DNA of 64,000 nt from Candidula unifasciata (GCA_905116865.2 CAJHNH020002433.1:1-64000); one strand, 5' to 3'; numbered from the stretch's first letter, positions 51,545 to 63,046 are shown. The notes: generated by a model not told the origin, from the letters alone. Numbers and translations: made by a program.

Positions 51545-52405
51545 TGTTTTGTCACCTGACCTCTTCTCTCTCTATAGTGAGAAGATATTGAGAGAGATCA
51601 AAGATATACAAAGAATTACAGTGGGAGGTTATAATATAAACAACATATGTTAAGCAGATGACACAGCACTGATAGCTGAAAATGCAAATGATCTACAAAA
51701 ATTATTGGACACTGTAGTGAGGGAGAGTGCAAAAAAGGGTCTGTCCTGAATAAAAAGAAAATGGAGGTAATGGTTATATCAAAGAAAAGACTACCACCAC
51801 AGTGTGATATGAGACTAGAATGTAAAAAGTTAATCCAAGATGATAAAATCTGGCTACAATCATAACATCAGACAGAAGAAGTGTGTCAGAATAATTAAGA
51901 GTAAAATAGGCCAGGCTAAGGTTGCATTTCACAGAATGAAGAAATCTTATGCAGCAGGTCCCTCTCTTTGAATGTCCGAAAGAGTACTAAAATGTTATGT
52001 AGAACCTATATCGCTGTATGGTAGTGAACTATGGAATGTGAATGCAAAAATTAGAAAGATCATGGATGTAACAAAGATGTGGTTTTTCAGACGCATGTTA
52101 AGAATCCCTTGGACTGACAGAGTAACTAATGAGGATTGCTTGAAGGAATGAAAGCAGATCAATATAAATATATACAGCTATAAGGAAAAGACAAGCACTG
52201 TTCTTTGGTAGGGGGGGGCTATAAACAATGTTGTAATGACTGAGAAGATCAACAGTAGAAGAAGGAGAGGCAGACCAAAAAAGATGATGAACGATGGCAT
52301 GGAGGGATATCATCGGTGGAACTCATCCAAAGAACAAGGGAACAGAGATCTGTGGAGATGCAGTAACGCCTACGCCAGTCGGCAGGGCACATGATGATGA
52401 TAAAC
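51545..52405 (+). pseudogene. dead LINE reverse transcriptase, 3' half
   Basis: The + strand gives GCVLSPDLFSLYSEKILRE, VGGYNINNIC, then a stop where the Tyr of YADD should be (TAA at 51,651-51,653), ADDTALIAENANDLQKLLD, later MWFFRRMLRIPWTDRVTNE, RRRRGRPKKMM and RQGT, ending in (GAT)n. Frameshifts occur near 51,745. The same family contributes the fragment at 26,035. Confidence 0.9.
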
Positions 52406-53532
52406 TGCAGTGCAGACAAATATTAAAGATATAGAATACTGGCAATACAGAGTAAGATTATTTTCAACTCCTTTTGGAACCCTACAGGCCAAGACCAAAA
52501 CATGTATTAGGAAATAAACTGGGAAGCAAAAGTGGCTTGTCTGTATGATTCTGACCGCATCACCCATCAATTGCAGATCAGTCTTTACAAATACGAGTCT
52601 AGCACCATATGTCCAATGCAAAACTGGCCCAAAAAAACCGACCTCTATGTACTACTTTAATACAGAAATTAGCACCCGGACATCATAAAGACTTCAATGT
52701 TCTCTAGTTAATTAAGCATCTTACGTGTCCAGATGTTAACAGGGGTCATTCAATAAACTACTAAGAACATTATTATAGTCAAAGCTCGTTAAAATGAACA
52801 CCAGAAGACTGAAAATGAAGTTTGTGATAAAGCAAATTTATGCTTGCTGAGGTCTAACAATAATACACTCCTGCTGGAGATGCGGGTGGCCAAATAGTTA
52901 AGACTGCAGGACTCTCAAGAAGGAAACCCAGGTTCCAATTTTCAGTTAGGCTGGAGATATTTTTTTCTCTCAGGGGCACACACAAATCTTAATTTGTACA
53001 GTCCTTGGTGACAGCACTAGCCATTGTGGTCCCAAATCCTCAGGCTCAGAGACCACCCTGCCTGCACAGCACAAATGGTCAATACAGCAGTGGGGGCAGT
53101 TTCTGGCATGGCTGGCACTAATATTTTTGTTTCGCACTAACCAAGGGTTCTTCTTAAGCAAGTCTGTGATACTGAGGTTTCACTGTACCATAAGGTTAGT
53201 GATAGTGTTTCAGTCACTAAGGCACAAGGGTTTGATTTTTTCTCAGTTGGTTTAGATAAACAAAAACAATCATATGGCTTTTGGACAGTGGTATGAGAGC
53301 TGCACCATGGAAAAAAATCGGGGCTGCACCCGTAATATTCCCTGAGACAACAGTGTGTACACTGCAACCAGCTTTCATTACCAAGCATACATTTTTTTTT
53401 AAAAACCTACCATACATGTCCCAAGAGTCAACATAGGGCTGGCGGGCAAAAGACTGTTAACTCCCTCACATTGAAAACTGTTAGCTTCAAAATTCAGCTA
53501 ATCTCATAAAAATCTTAAAAGGACTTTCTCAC
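52406..53532. other. presumed ALAS 5' intron, no gene seen
   Basis: Contains a partial SINE family B tail near 52,550-52,625 and a tRNA-like stretch near 52,885-52,940. Otherwise nothing supported. Confidence 0.5.
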
Positions 53533-53803
53533 TGTGTGTGTTTTGGTGCCCCGTTTGGGTGGAGAGAGAAGATAGTAGGGGACCCCCATTCATAACTATG
53601 TCACAAGAGGCAGTTAACTATGGTGTTCTCTCTGAAGTCGGAGGCAAGTAACTAAGTGTATGTATATAAATTAACCAGATCTCTGTTAAATGGATGTATA
53701 CACAAAACTCCTCAAGTTCTGGAACAAGACCAAACTCCAGAAAAGGATAAACAACCAAAATTTGTGCCAGAGTTCACCACCGATGAATGCGACAAAGAAG
53801 TTA
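53533..53803 (+). mobile_element. GAA-tailed short retroposon, copy 7
   Basis: Sense copy; CTCAAGTTCTGGAACAAGAC, CAGAGTTCACCACCGATGAA and the tail CGACAAAGAAG are visible. Confidence 0.8.
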
Positions 53804-54237
53804 AATCCAGTTAATTTCAAACAAGTCTTAAAAGGACTTAAGTAGAGTTTGTAAGCCCAAACAGCAGTTATGAAACTGCAGCTCACAAAAATCAGGTTTC
53901 TAGTTCACATTCTCACCTTCTGCAGACTGACCAGACAAATGGTCACATCACGGTACCAATGAGAGTACATTTTAAATAAACCAACAGTCCGTAAGTCCAA
54001 GAGTTGTAACGAATCAGCCACTCCAGGTGCTCAACGCAAACCAAACTCAAATGCAGCAACAGAAATCACAAAAATAAATATGGCCAACTGAGATTGCATC
54101 AGGAATTTGAAATGATCCATCTGGCCACATTCAGAGTTACAGAAACACTCATTTATAACTCTACTGTACCGACATATATTTATATTATTTATAATAATTG
54201 TGTTCCCATAACTGTCAATTTTTTGTTTAATGGAACA

Positions 54238-54364
<127 letters not shown>

Positions 54365-54663
54365 GTGTGTGAGAGATCCGTTAATACACCTGGCTACAAG
54401 GAAGCCAACTGTAATGGTTCAGTGATCATCTTTTAAAGTTAAAAGCAGCTTGTCATAATGACATCAACTATCCAAGGCCTGGGGCAAGATTATGAAATCA
54501 GATAGATTAAAGCCTGCATTAAGACAAGAGCTGCAGCAGCGCAGCGGCTGACACGCTTGCCTGCCATCCTAGTGGTTGTATGTTCAAATATTTAGCACAG
54601 TGGCCATGTTTTCAAATGTACCTCAGAATACCAGGAGAGGAAAAAAAACCTAAACAGATACGC

Positions 54664-54957
54664 TTATCCTTAGCTGTAAACTCCAAAGAAAAGTTCTGGT
54701 TGTTCGGCCACTTTTGGACTTTAGATCTGTTCCAGAACTTCAGTGTGTGTGCATATCTGTTCTACAGATCCAGCGTAGTTGTGAATATAGACTGCAGGTC
54801 CCTTGCCTCAGGCAGATGCACTCAGACTTCAGAGGAAACTCTAATTAGTCAACTCTTACACCATGCTTGTTAGGGAGGCAGTGGGACTATTCTTGTGTCC
54901 TCCTTCCCCCTTCACCCACCACCATCTTTACAATGGGGCCCCAGAACCCACACAGGG
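54664..54957 (-). mobile_element. GAA-tailed short retroposon, copy 8
   Basis: TAGCTGTAAACTCCAAAGAA, CAGGCAGATGCACTCAGACT, TTGTTAGGGAGGCAGTGGGA and ending CCAGAACCCACACAGG. Confidence 0.85.
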
Positions 54958-55195
54958 GAAAACAATACTAAATGTTGAGTGACGTCAAGGTGACAAGCAT
55001 AATGCTCATGATATCATCCATTAAGTGCCAATTTGTTTTTGAAAGTAAGTGGCTAGAATCAAATACACCCTTGAGAGGGGGAATCTTGCATTTCCCAACG
55101 CTTTCCAGTGGTCCACTACGAACACTGCATATACCAAATACTCCATGTTTACTTTACTTTCATGACAGAATTTATTTTCATACTTTTTTTAAAGA

Positions 55196-55815
55196 CACTT
55201 TATTAAGATAATTATGATATACATTTTGAGACACTTTATTGGGATATGTCGGCTCTGTGGCTAAGTCGATGCGAACGCTTCATAATGCCGGGGTGCCGGG
55301 TTCGATCCCAGCTGCGGGCCATGCGTCTTGCCTTGGTTTCGACAGTGGTATCAAGAAGTTGACCGTCCAGAAAGCAATGGCAAACTACTGGACGTAAATT
55401 TGCCTAGAGAAACCACACAATAGCCAGGGGCTGCTGGGGTTGGTTCTGCAACGTCCTGTAAAGGATACGTAACTAACTAACCTTACTGGGATATTTTACT
55501 GAGATCCATTATTGAGATACTTCATGGAAACAATTTGTGGAGACACATATGGGGTGCTTTATGGAGACAATTAAATTAGACACTTTATGGAGACACTTTG
55601 TTGAGATCTTAAATGAGACACTTTACAGAGATCCTTTATTGAGGTCTTTAATGATATACTTTACTGAGATACTTTCCTGAAACACTTTATGGAGACAATT
55701 TAATGAAAACTTTTTGGACACACTTTACTGGGGTGCTTTAATAAGACACTTTTTGAAAGAATTTGTTGAGAAACTTTACTGAAATACTTTATTAAGACGC
55801 TTTAACGAGACATTT
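55196..55815 (+). repeat. degenerate 20-30 bp repeat split by a SINE
   Basis: Words such as GAGACACTTTATTGAGATAC recur irregularly from 55,196 to 55,245 and again from 55,490 to 55,815. The SINE at 55,243-55,488 sits inside the array. Confidence 0.8.
55243..55488 (+). mobile_element. SINE family A, full copy with target duplication
   Basis: tRNA-like head with A box CTCTGTGGCTAAGTCGATGC and B box GGGTTCGATCCCAGC, then GGCAAACTACTGGACGTAAA, GTTGGTTCTGCAACGTCC and a tail TAACTAACTAACCTTA. TGGGATAT occurs on both sides (55,236-55,243 and about 55,489-55,496), consistent with a target duplication. Confidence 0.9.
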
Positions 55816-55839
55816 TACTGAAGTATAACAGGCTGGTTT

Positions 55840-56084
55840 TTAAATAAATAAAAAAAAAAACACGCAGAAATTGGGATTTGTTTGTGATGTCCTCCTGCAA
55901 ATATACAACTAATTTACTTAGACAGGCAAGGAAAAATCTGGTAGCAAGTGAAGCAGATCTTATCCTCGGAGAGTTGATTAGACACGTTTTACAGCTGAAC
56001 TCAGTAAAGTATTTTGGCGGAAGTCATGCATTGAGGGCAATTTCTAAACAACATAAAGACAGAACATTGGTTGGTCGGTCGGTG

Positions 56085-56128
<44 letters not shown>

Positions 56129-56490
56129 TCTCCCCCCCCCCTTCCCTTCCTCCTTACGTGTTCTTATTGGTCACGCTAACAAACTCCTGAGAGCTGGCAA
56201 CTGCAAAGAGCAGACTGAAGGGTGCAGGCTAAGTTTCACAAATCAGACAAATGTCCACAGTAAAATACAGTCTGATAAAAACCCAGGCACCGCCTAGAAT
56301 AAAACACAGCGATAACAGAGCCTGGCTACATAAACCACAAGTAGCTGCTAATGCGCGGGAGCAGAGACTGCGCTCCGTCCGATAAAACCCCACAAGAGAC
56401 TGTAGTTCTAATAACGTTTACATTTACACATTTATCAAAGAAGCAACAGGATCAGTAACATATTGGTACAACACACATCCTCCCTCCCTC

Positions 56491-56523
<33 letters not shown>

Positions 56524-56845
56524 TCCCGCCAGCCAGCACGTAAAAGGCGCCCCTCATTCTCTGCCTTAATATCAATGCACTCGTCACTAGAACAACCACC
56601 AAACAAATCGTTGCTGCCATGGCAACCCAAGAAGTAAACACTGGGCTTCCTCATTACATGCACTTTCTGTGCCTTCCACCTGCATAGTCGAACGTCAGGT
56701 AGTACAGAAGTACTCAGTTGTCTAATCAATAGACTTTTATTTTTTATTTTTACATATACTCAAGGCGCATACAGACCTTCACAAGCGTGTTTGCTCTACA
56801 AAACAGACTGCTGCTTAAACATCTCTTGACTATCAATGATACACT
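55840..56845. other. no gene seen; two (CT)n runs
   Basis: (CT)n at 56,087-56,124 and 56,480-56,523, and a C run at 56,131-56,140. A CpG-containing stretch at 56,350-56,385 was considered as a promoter but lacks support. Confidence 0.5.
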
Positions 56846-57225
56846 ATTTAACGCGGCGTAATGCTGACCACATTACCCACCGAGTGCTGATGGTCTGTAA
56901 AAATATGGGCGCTCTTCCCATATGCCCGATACGCCTAAAAGGCGTGGAAAGGGATCTTGCGGCATCCGTGGCTAAGGCGTTGCGTCTGACTCGTAATCCA
57001 ACGTACCGCGATCGAAACCCACTGCGGGCTGCGTGGATTTTTATCGTGATATAGGACGTCGCAGGTCGACCCAGCCTCTAATGGGTACCAGGATGGGCTG
57101 TTCTGGGAAAGTAAAGACGGCCGGCGTAATGCTGACCACATTACCCACCGAGAGCCGATTGATCTGTAAAAATATGGGTGCTCTTCTTACGCCTAAGGGC
57201 GTGTAAAGGGATTTTTACTATTTAA
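56846..57225 (+). mobile_element. SINE family B, 3' half followed by a full copy
   Basis: 56,846-56,955 carries GCGTAATGCTGACCACATTA and CGCCTAAAAGGCGTGGAAAG. The full copy follows at once with tRNA-like head CCGTGGCTAAGGCGTTGCG and CGCGATCGAAACCCACTGCG, core GCAGGTCGACCCAGCCT and the same end. Confidence 0.9.
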
Positions 57226-57814
57226 CGCATGTTGAACCAGGAGAAAGAATCCTTACACCACATCGGGTATAAGGTGCACGATTCATATTTAATCAATTTA
57301 AAAAAATCGACTACTGTGGTCGACATTCCGCCGGTAGCCTTTAGACGGGGCCGGCGTGAGTAGGGTACGGCGACCCACGTCCGGCTGCATATATAAATCT
57401 GAAGCTGGCCGTGGGTGACCATACGTCCCGTTTTCACAGGGGCTATATCCCGTTTTTTTTGTCCCGGCCATCCCGTCGGTGCTTTGACTGTCCCGTTTTA
57501 AGGAGGACAAAATATTACCTGCGAATAAGCTACAAAATAGAACATACACTTAGTTATATCTGTAGACCTTATCAGATTTAACCAGTTTAGATACTTTCAA
57601 TTTATGAAGTGTCTTGATGGAAAATTTTCATTATAGTATGTTTTACAGTGCAGTTAAAGAACATATTGTTTCGTTGTCGACAGTGGTTCGGGTTTTAATA
57701 TCAGCGGTGGGGTATGGTATGTTTTCGTTTTCAGCTAAAATAGAATTAATGTCAGTAAACTGTCCTCTAGTGTTCTTATTCCAACTCTATTAGACCCATA
57801 CAGTGGCGGCTATT
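57226..57814. other. no gene seen
   Basis: Unique sequence, no recognisable exon or repeat. Confidence 0.5.
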
Positions 57815-58070
57815 AGGTAATTCTGGACTTCAGTCTTGCTCCAGAACCTGAGATTTGTGTACACATCCGTTTTACAGATATGGCTTTTTTTTATAAAGAC
57901 TTCGTTCATCGCAAATTTTACAGATCTGCCCCTAGTTGCTAGCATCTCAGGCTGATGACTCTGACTGCAAAAGCAACATCCCTAATTAGTCGACTCTTAC
58001 GCCATGCTTGTTATGGGACAGTAAGTCTATACTTTTTGTTCCCCACAATGAGGCCTCGGAACGTGTACCA
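57815..58070 (-). mobile_element. GAA-tailed short retroposon, copy 9 (truncated tail)
   Basis: TTCTGGACTTCAGTCTTGCT, AGTCGACTCTTACGCCATGC and CCCCACAATGAGGC are present; the (TTC)n end is missing. Confidence 0.7.
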
Positions 58071-58499
58071 CAAACCAAAATAAACGACTGCCCTTCTCAA
58101 GTTTGCCCCATCAAGGAATTGCAGCATTTCACCCAATGCTTGTCTTCTGGGTCAATGGTAATAAATGTGAAACAGGAATGCCAACTCTTTCGGACAAATA
58201 ATCAGCCCTTCAAAAACAAAACCTAAAAACTGTTGAGGTCGCCACTGTTTCTAAGGCTTTAATCTGTAGATTTTCAGCCTAAGCCTGTCCTGTTTGTAAG
58301 AATGAAAACAGAATGGAACTTGCCAGTCACTTTTGATTTTCCCCTGACACTGTGGTTTCTTTATCTTGCCTAGGTGTTAAAAATTGAACATCCGCTATTT
58401 TTGTTGTTGTTGTAGGTAAGTATTATAGGACCCTTTACATTCCTTTTGTGTACCAGACAAAGAGTGCTGACATAGTCAACAGACCTATCAGCAAGTGAG

Positions 58500-58660
58500 C
58501 TGGTCAACATCATCCTGGCCACCTTTACTTCCCAAGACATTACCAGGCACCCACTTTAGGCTAGGTCAACCTAGGAGTCAAGGTTCATTTGGAAAAACAT
58601 CTTTTCAATATGTGGACTTGAACGCTAGAACTTCATTCAGGCAGGTCTCTAATCACAGCA
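58500..58660 (-). mobile_element. SINE family B, minus copy
   Basis: GGCCACCTTTACTTCCCAAG, CCACTTTAGGCTAGGTCAAC on the + strand are the reverse of the family core. Confidence 0.75.
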
Positions 58661-59250
58661 ATACCGCCGCTTCCCCTGTTCGAAGGGCACCGTTTTATTT
58701 TCTACAATGTGGACTCCCTATCTCATGTGTTTAAAATTGCATATCTGCTTTCTTATTCCTTGGAGTACCTAACGGGTGTTTTAGCCTTCAGCAAGTGGTC
58801 ACATCTGTGATAACACATGTCAACAATGTTTAACCATAACAAAGATGTCAGTGTTCCTACACTATTTCTACAACCTACTCCCCTTAACAGCCATATCCTG
58901 AAGTACTTATCTTTGTAGACCACGGAAGGATGTCAGCTGTTAAGTGTGGTTTGACACTGGTTAACATCTCCCAAACAGAACAATTACAGCCATTTTATAT
59001 TAACGTCATAAGATAATATATACTGCTGAGTGTGTGATAGGTCAATATTTTATCTAGGGCTAAATATGCTTGTTATTTAAGGCTTAGTGCCATATTCTGG
59101 AAAAGATCTGTTCTTCTTCTGCCTTCCATTCCTAAAAGAGTTTAAGTCCAAGAGAAACTCACGCCAAGCCAGTTATTCTTTGCTACTGTATGCAGCTCAC
59201 CCCATGTAATCCCATTTTTTTTTGAAATTAACTTTCTATTTCCTTCTTGG
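58661..59250. other. no gene seen
   Basis: Unique sequence with T runs near 59,215 and 59,255; nothing supported. Confidence 0.5.
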
Positions 59251-59259
59251 GGTTTTTTT

Positions 59260-59480
59260 TTTTTTTAGGTCTGCCTTTATTCCTTAGATCGTGGATTCCA
59301 AGCAAGAACTTCAAGAACAGTCCACGCCATCTGGTGTAACTAGTCCCATCCTTTCACAACCTCTGTCATGTGTACTTCCTGTCATTTCTGAGACAGAAGA
59401 TTCTCCCATCCCATGATGTGAAGCTATCCAGTATCTTTTGTTCTGCTCTCCCTCTGCCTACAGAAAATTCTAGTTATACT
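59260..59480 (-). pseudogene. LINE C-terminal fragment
   Basis: The reverse strand shows VGRGRAEQKILDSFTSW after frame adjustment, similar to the fragment at 30,590. Confidence 0.45.
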
Positions 59481-59639
59481 GTGATCATGTGTTCTTGGTG
59501 CATGCCCTCCCCAATGCCAACATCTTTTCCTTACCTCCTTATTCACTGGACTTTGTTTCATTCTATCCTTAAGCTTTACATTAGCAATCTAGCCTAAAGC
59601 TCCACATTACTGATTACCCCAGCATTCCATCACAGTGAC

Positions 59640-59960
59640 TTGTGTTGGACCATCAACGAGACAGATGCTAGATCATCAAAGACAGGTGTTGGACAGTCAA
59701 AAAGATGGGTGTTGGACAGTCAAAATGACAGGCGTTGGTCAGTCAAAGAGACAAATGTTGGACAATAAACGAGATGGATGCTGGACTGTCAAAGAGATGG
59801 GTGTTTGATAGTCAGAGAGACAGGTGTTGGACAATCAGACAAGTGTTGGACAGTCAAAGAGATAGATGCTGGACCATCAAAGACAGATGCTGGACTATCA
59901 AAGAGATGAGTGTTGGGCAGTCAAGGGGCTGGGCATTGGGCTGTTAAAGAGAAGGGTGTT
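59640..59960 (+). repeat. about 24-bp minisatellite
   Basis: Some 14 imperfect units around GATGCTGGACTATCAAAGA / GTGTTGGACAGTCAAAAAGA. Confidence 0.9.
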
Positions 59961-60221
59961 GAAATACTCTGCACAGGTTATTCCATTCTTGAATCTTAGC
60001 AGTTTTCTTCAGTTTTACATAAATCGGTCTTCTATTATCCCAGCATACTTGTGTCATGCATTTGTTTCTTGAGCATAATCTTTTCTTGCCATATTAGTGA
60101 ACATGTGCAACCACTGCTGCCTTTCTTTTCAATGTTGTGACTCTCATACGCCTGTAAAAAGTCAAGGAAACCATGTTTTTCTAAACAGTTCACCACAGAA
60201 ACCGTTTTTTTTTTTTTTTTT

Positions 60222-60496
60222 TATTCACAGGCTGTAAAATACAGAGAAAGTTGTAGTTGTTTGTCCACTCCTGAACTTTGGTCTTGATCCAGAACTTAAG
60301 TTTTGTGTGCACATTCATTTGACAGATCTAGCATATCTGCACACAGACTGTTGGTTCCTTGCCTCTCAGGCAGATGCACTCCTAACTTTGAAGAAAACAC
60401 CCCTAATTAGTCGCCTCCTACAATATGCTTGTGGGGGAGGGAGAGCAGTAGGTCTAATCTTTCTTCTTTAAAATGGTGCCCCAGAACCCACACAGA
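60222..60496 (-). mobile_element. GAA-tailed short retroposon, copy 10
   Basis: Preceded by a T run; CACAGGCTGTAAAATACAGA, CTCAGGCAGATGCACTCCTA and the end CCAGAACCCACACAG. A second short piece of its 5' end is repeated at 60,556-60,615. Confidence 0.8.
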
Positions 60497-60737
60497 GAGC
60501 CAAGAAATCAATCTCTAGTGCCTGAAGGATTATGAAACAAAATCAATAACCTGGGACGAAAAAGGCAGTGGGTCTAATCCTTGATCTCCAAAATGGTGTC
60601 CAAGAATCTACAAAGGAAACCACAGATTTCAAACTCCCGCGTGTTGAGGATTATGAAACACAATCACTGTGCCACAGAGCCGCAATAAGGAATAAATGCA
60701 TTCTAAAGAAAATACCACTAGAAAATGATTTACTTAC

Positions 60738-60839
60738 CGAATATATGTGCAAGGAAAACGCAAGATGGACGGTAGATGCCTGTTGCTAAACCTGGTTGCC
60801 GATTCCTGTGGTGCTCTACACTGAAAGCCACGCACAAAT
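60738..60839 (-). other. ALAS: probable non-coding 5' exon of ALAS
   Basis: On the - strand a strong acceptor (CTTTTTGTTTTCCCAG) and a perfect donor (GTAAGTAAAT) enclose 102 bases with no ATG. Spliced to 51,411 it puts in-frame stops (the first TAG at codon 8 of this exon) before the ALAS ATG, fitting a 5' UTR. It could instead contain a transcription start of its own if the acceptor is not used. No transcript evidence. Confidence 0.55.
60805..60838 (-). promoter_or_regulatory. IRE-like hairpin in the putative ALAS 5' UTR
   Basis: - strand RNA: loop CAGUGU (60,823-60,818) closed by five pairs, GCUUU (60,828-60,824) with AGAGC (60,817-60,813). Next a single bulged base at 60,829, two pairs, a bulged C at 60,832, then at least four pairs (60,833-60,836 with 60,810-60,807). 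Loop, five-pair upper stem and 5' bulge are the hallmarks of an iron-responsive element. The bulge next to the upper stem is G, where the consensus is C. A rival fold (four pairs, 2-base 3' bulge, four pairs) exists. Vertebrate erythroid ALAS2 has an IRE in the same kind of place. Confidence 0.45.
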
Positions 60840-60841
60840 CT

Positions 60842-61600
60842 GGGAAAACAAAAAGATGTTTTGGTTGAATAAAGAGCTGTACAATGCAGAATATTAAATC
60901 TTTCCGTCTCAAGCAACATGTAATACATAATTTATCTCTTCCTACTGAATCCCAGCCACAGCTTGATGTGTTGCTCTCTCACTTGTTTTATAACTACTTT
61001 CAATTGTATTTAGCCTCTATGAAAAGCCAAGTATTCATGATTATCATAGTAAATATCTCCCCCCTTGAACATCAGCTATATTACATACTCGGATCAAAAA
61101 AGTTAAATAACTAAACTGCTCAACACAAATTACAGAAAACATCACTAAAGCAAACATGCCCCAGCTTACTTTCCACACATTCACACTATGAGCCAGCGAT
61201 GAAAATCGGGTACTGATAAACTTTTTCTGTTTAGGGAATTAATATAAAGGTAATACTTGTCACGCAACTACACGATTGTCTTTTGACTTTTCAGATCTCA
61301 ATATTCAATCGACATTATCTCAAAACACAGATCAAGCACTGGCAATAACTTTGATATATGTCAATATCTTCTACAGCAACCTGTGGGTGTCCATAAACAA
61401 GGCACACAGGCTATTAACACCAGTTCATTAAATTAACTACAAAGGCAGTAAACTACATGTATATTGATTAAGTCTTTCTGTCAGGCACGTCTTGGTAATT
61501 AACACATCTGGTCTAACCCTAACTTTAAACTAAACATAAAAACCGGTAGCATCACCATCGTATATACTATATCAAAGGTATTCTTCTTCTTTTCTCTACT
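60842..61600. other. presumed ALAS 5' intron, no feature seen
   Basis: AT-rich unique sequence. Confidence 0.5.
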
Positions 61601-61604
61601 CCTA

Positions 61605-61870
61605 GAATGACTAGCGACGTCAGGACAGGAAAAGAGCCCTGAAACCGGCCCTCTGTTCTCTTCGAACCCTTCTATTCCTCTGTTCTCTTCGAACCCTTCT
61701 ATTCCTCTGTTCTCTTCGAACCCTTCTATTCCTCTGTTCGTTTCAGTTCAGTGTCTCTGATATTTATGCGGTCCATGTTCTGCGTGGTCGACCTCTGGTT
61801 CTGTTACTGTTGTATCTGTATATACCGTTCTATCTGTATAAGACGGCTCTCTGTGGTGCCTTGTCTGATC
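61605..61870 (-). repeat. (CT)n-headed dispersed repeat, distal half, with 27-bp triplication
   Basis: GCGACGTCAGGACAGGAAAA matches the reverse of the far end of the repeat at 16,568-17,010. Inside, TGTTCTCTTCGAACCCTTCT is repeated three times with a 27-bp period (61,663-61,740), only in this copy. Confidence 0.75.
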
Positions 61871-61904
61871 CTATGTATTACATATTTCAAAAGTCAGCTG
61901 CGTG

Positions 61905-62152
61905 TCCTTTAGAAGGTGTTGCAAAACCCCATGTCCCTTAGAAGGCGTTGCAGAACCAATCTCCGCATTTTTTTTATTTTATTTGGTGGCTGTTTGTGAT
62001 TTCCACTAAGCAAGTTTCATTCAGTAGTTCGCAACCGCATACTGGGCGGTCGACTCTCGTACAACAGCTGAATCCAACGCAAGGCTGTCTGCTGCCAAAA
62101 ACGCCCATAGCTGGGATAGAACCCAGCATCACAGAATTACGAGACGTCAACT
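61905..62152 (-). mobile_element. SINE family A, minus copy
   Basis: The reverse strand has GGGTTCTATCCCAGCT (B box), GGTTGCGAACTACTGAATG, CACAAACAGCCACCAAAT and GGTTCTGCAACGCC. An (AT)n run lies directly beside its head (62,163-62,224). Confidence 0.8.
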
Positions 62153-62156
62153 ACAC

Positions 62157-62162
<6 letters not shown>

Positions 62163-62224
<62 letters not shown>
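62163..62224. repeat. (AT)n microsatellite
   Basis: About 60 bases of AT. Confidence 0.97.
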
Positions 62225-62226
<2 letters not shown>

Positions 62227-62349
62227 CATTACAGTAATAAGTATTATTACTATTAATTTATTATTGCTGCTATTATTTAAAGTGCACTTCCCACGTCATT
62301 CCCAATGTGAATATGATGAGGACTCATATTTTACATTCCAGCTGGCACT

Positions 62350-62440
62350 GACAGGTGATTAGGTCAACATCAAGCCGGTCGCCTTTACTTTCCAGATTAG
62401 GTAGCGGTGCCTAATTAAGGCTGGATCGACCATTTGTCCA
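62350..62440 (-). mobile_element. SINE family B, short minus fragment
   Basis: GTCGCCTTTACTTTCCAG and TTAAGGCTGGATCGACC on the + strand match the reversed family core. Confidence 0.6.
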
Positions 62441-62932
62441 GATTCGCTGGTCTCTCCTTGCAAAGCGACGTCACCTGCAAGACAGCTGCACAAAGCAACA
62501 ATTCTGTAACTCGAACAACGGCCATGAGATTGAAAACACCCACACTAGCCAATCGAAGGACGGGGTCCAAAGGGAAACCCGCAATCTTCAGAACACCAGT
62601 GATATATGTCTTCCCATTTCGCCAAAGAGCACCCCCCCCCCTTTCCCCTCGGAATTTATATTCACAGTCAATCAAAAGTCAATCACTTTTTTGTGTCAGT
62701 CATATATCAGATACAACTAAAGTCACTAATATATGATGGGATATTCTACATTCAACGCGTATAAAAATCTTAAAATTATAGAGAAGTCTTCAAATATACA
62801 CTGCCCATGTGTCTAATATGTTGTCTAGCGCCGACTTTTACCTTGTCTCCCTCTACTAACCCACAAACCCATTAAGAATAAAATCCCCAAACCTGACCAA
62901 CCGTGTCAAAAACAAACACACTCCCAACTTAC

Positions 62933-63016
62933 CAAACAGGAACAACAATAAAGGACTACGGACGACTAGGGAAGAGTTAGAAACACATCGGTAAAAGTAT
63001 ATCTCAGTTTGTGACT
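62933..63016 (-). other. possible non-coding first exon of ALAS
   Basis: Starts about 30 bases after the TATA box at 63,046-63,040 (start site estimated) and ends at a perfect donor, CCTGTTTG then GTAAGTTGGG. It holds a three-codon upstream ORF (ATG at 62,988 to TAA at 62,977). Could belong to another transcript. Confidence 0.35.
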
Positions 63017-63039
63017 GTCGATGTTTGCTGGTAATGGGA

Positions 63040-63046
63040 TTTTATA
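63040..63046 (-). promoter_or_regulatory. TATA box of a candidate promoter
   Basis: TATAAAA on the - strand. The 60 bases upstream (63,050-63,110) are unusually CpG-rich for this window (GCGCAAGACGCGGG, GAACGCGCTCC, CTACGCGTTC on the + strand), as at a promoter. Confidence 0.4.

Noticed and set aside
56340..56400. Alternative ALAS promoter in a CpG-containing stretch
   Set aside because: No TATA, no donor downstream on the - strand, and SINEs close by; the 63-kb site is better supported.
55243..57040. tRNA genes
   Set aside because: A and B boxes are present but the sequences do not fold as intact tRNAs and are fused to SINE bodies repeated elsewhere.
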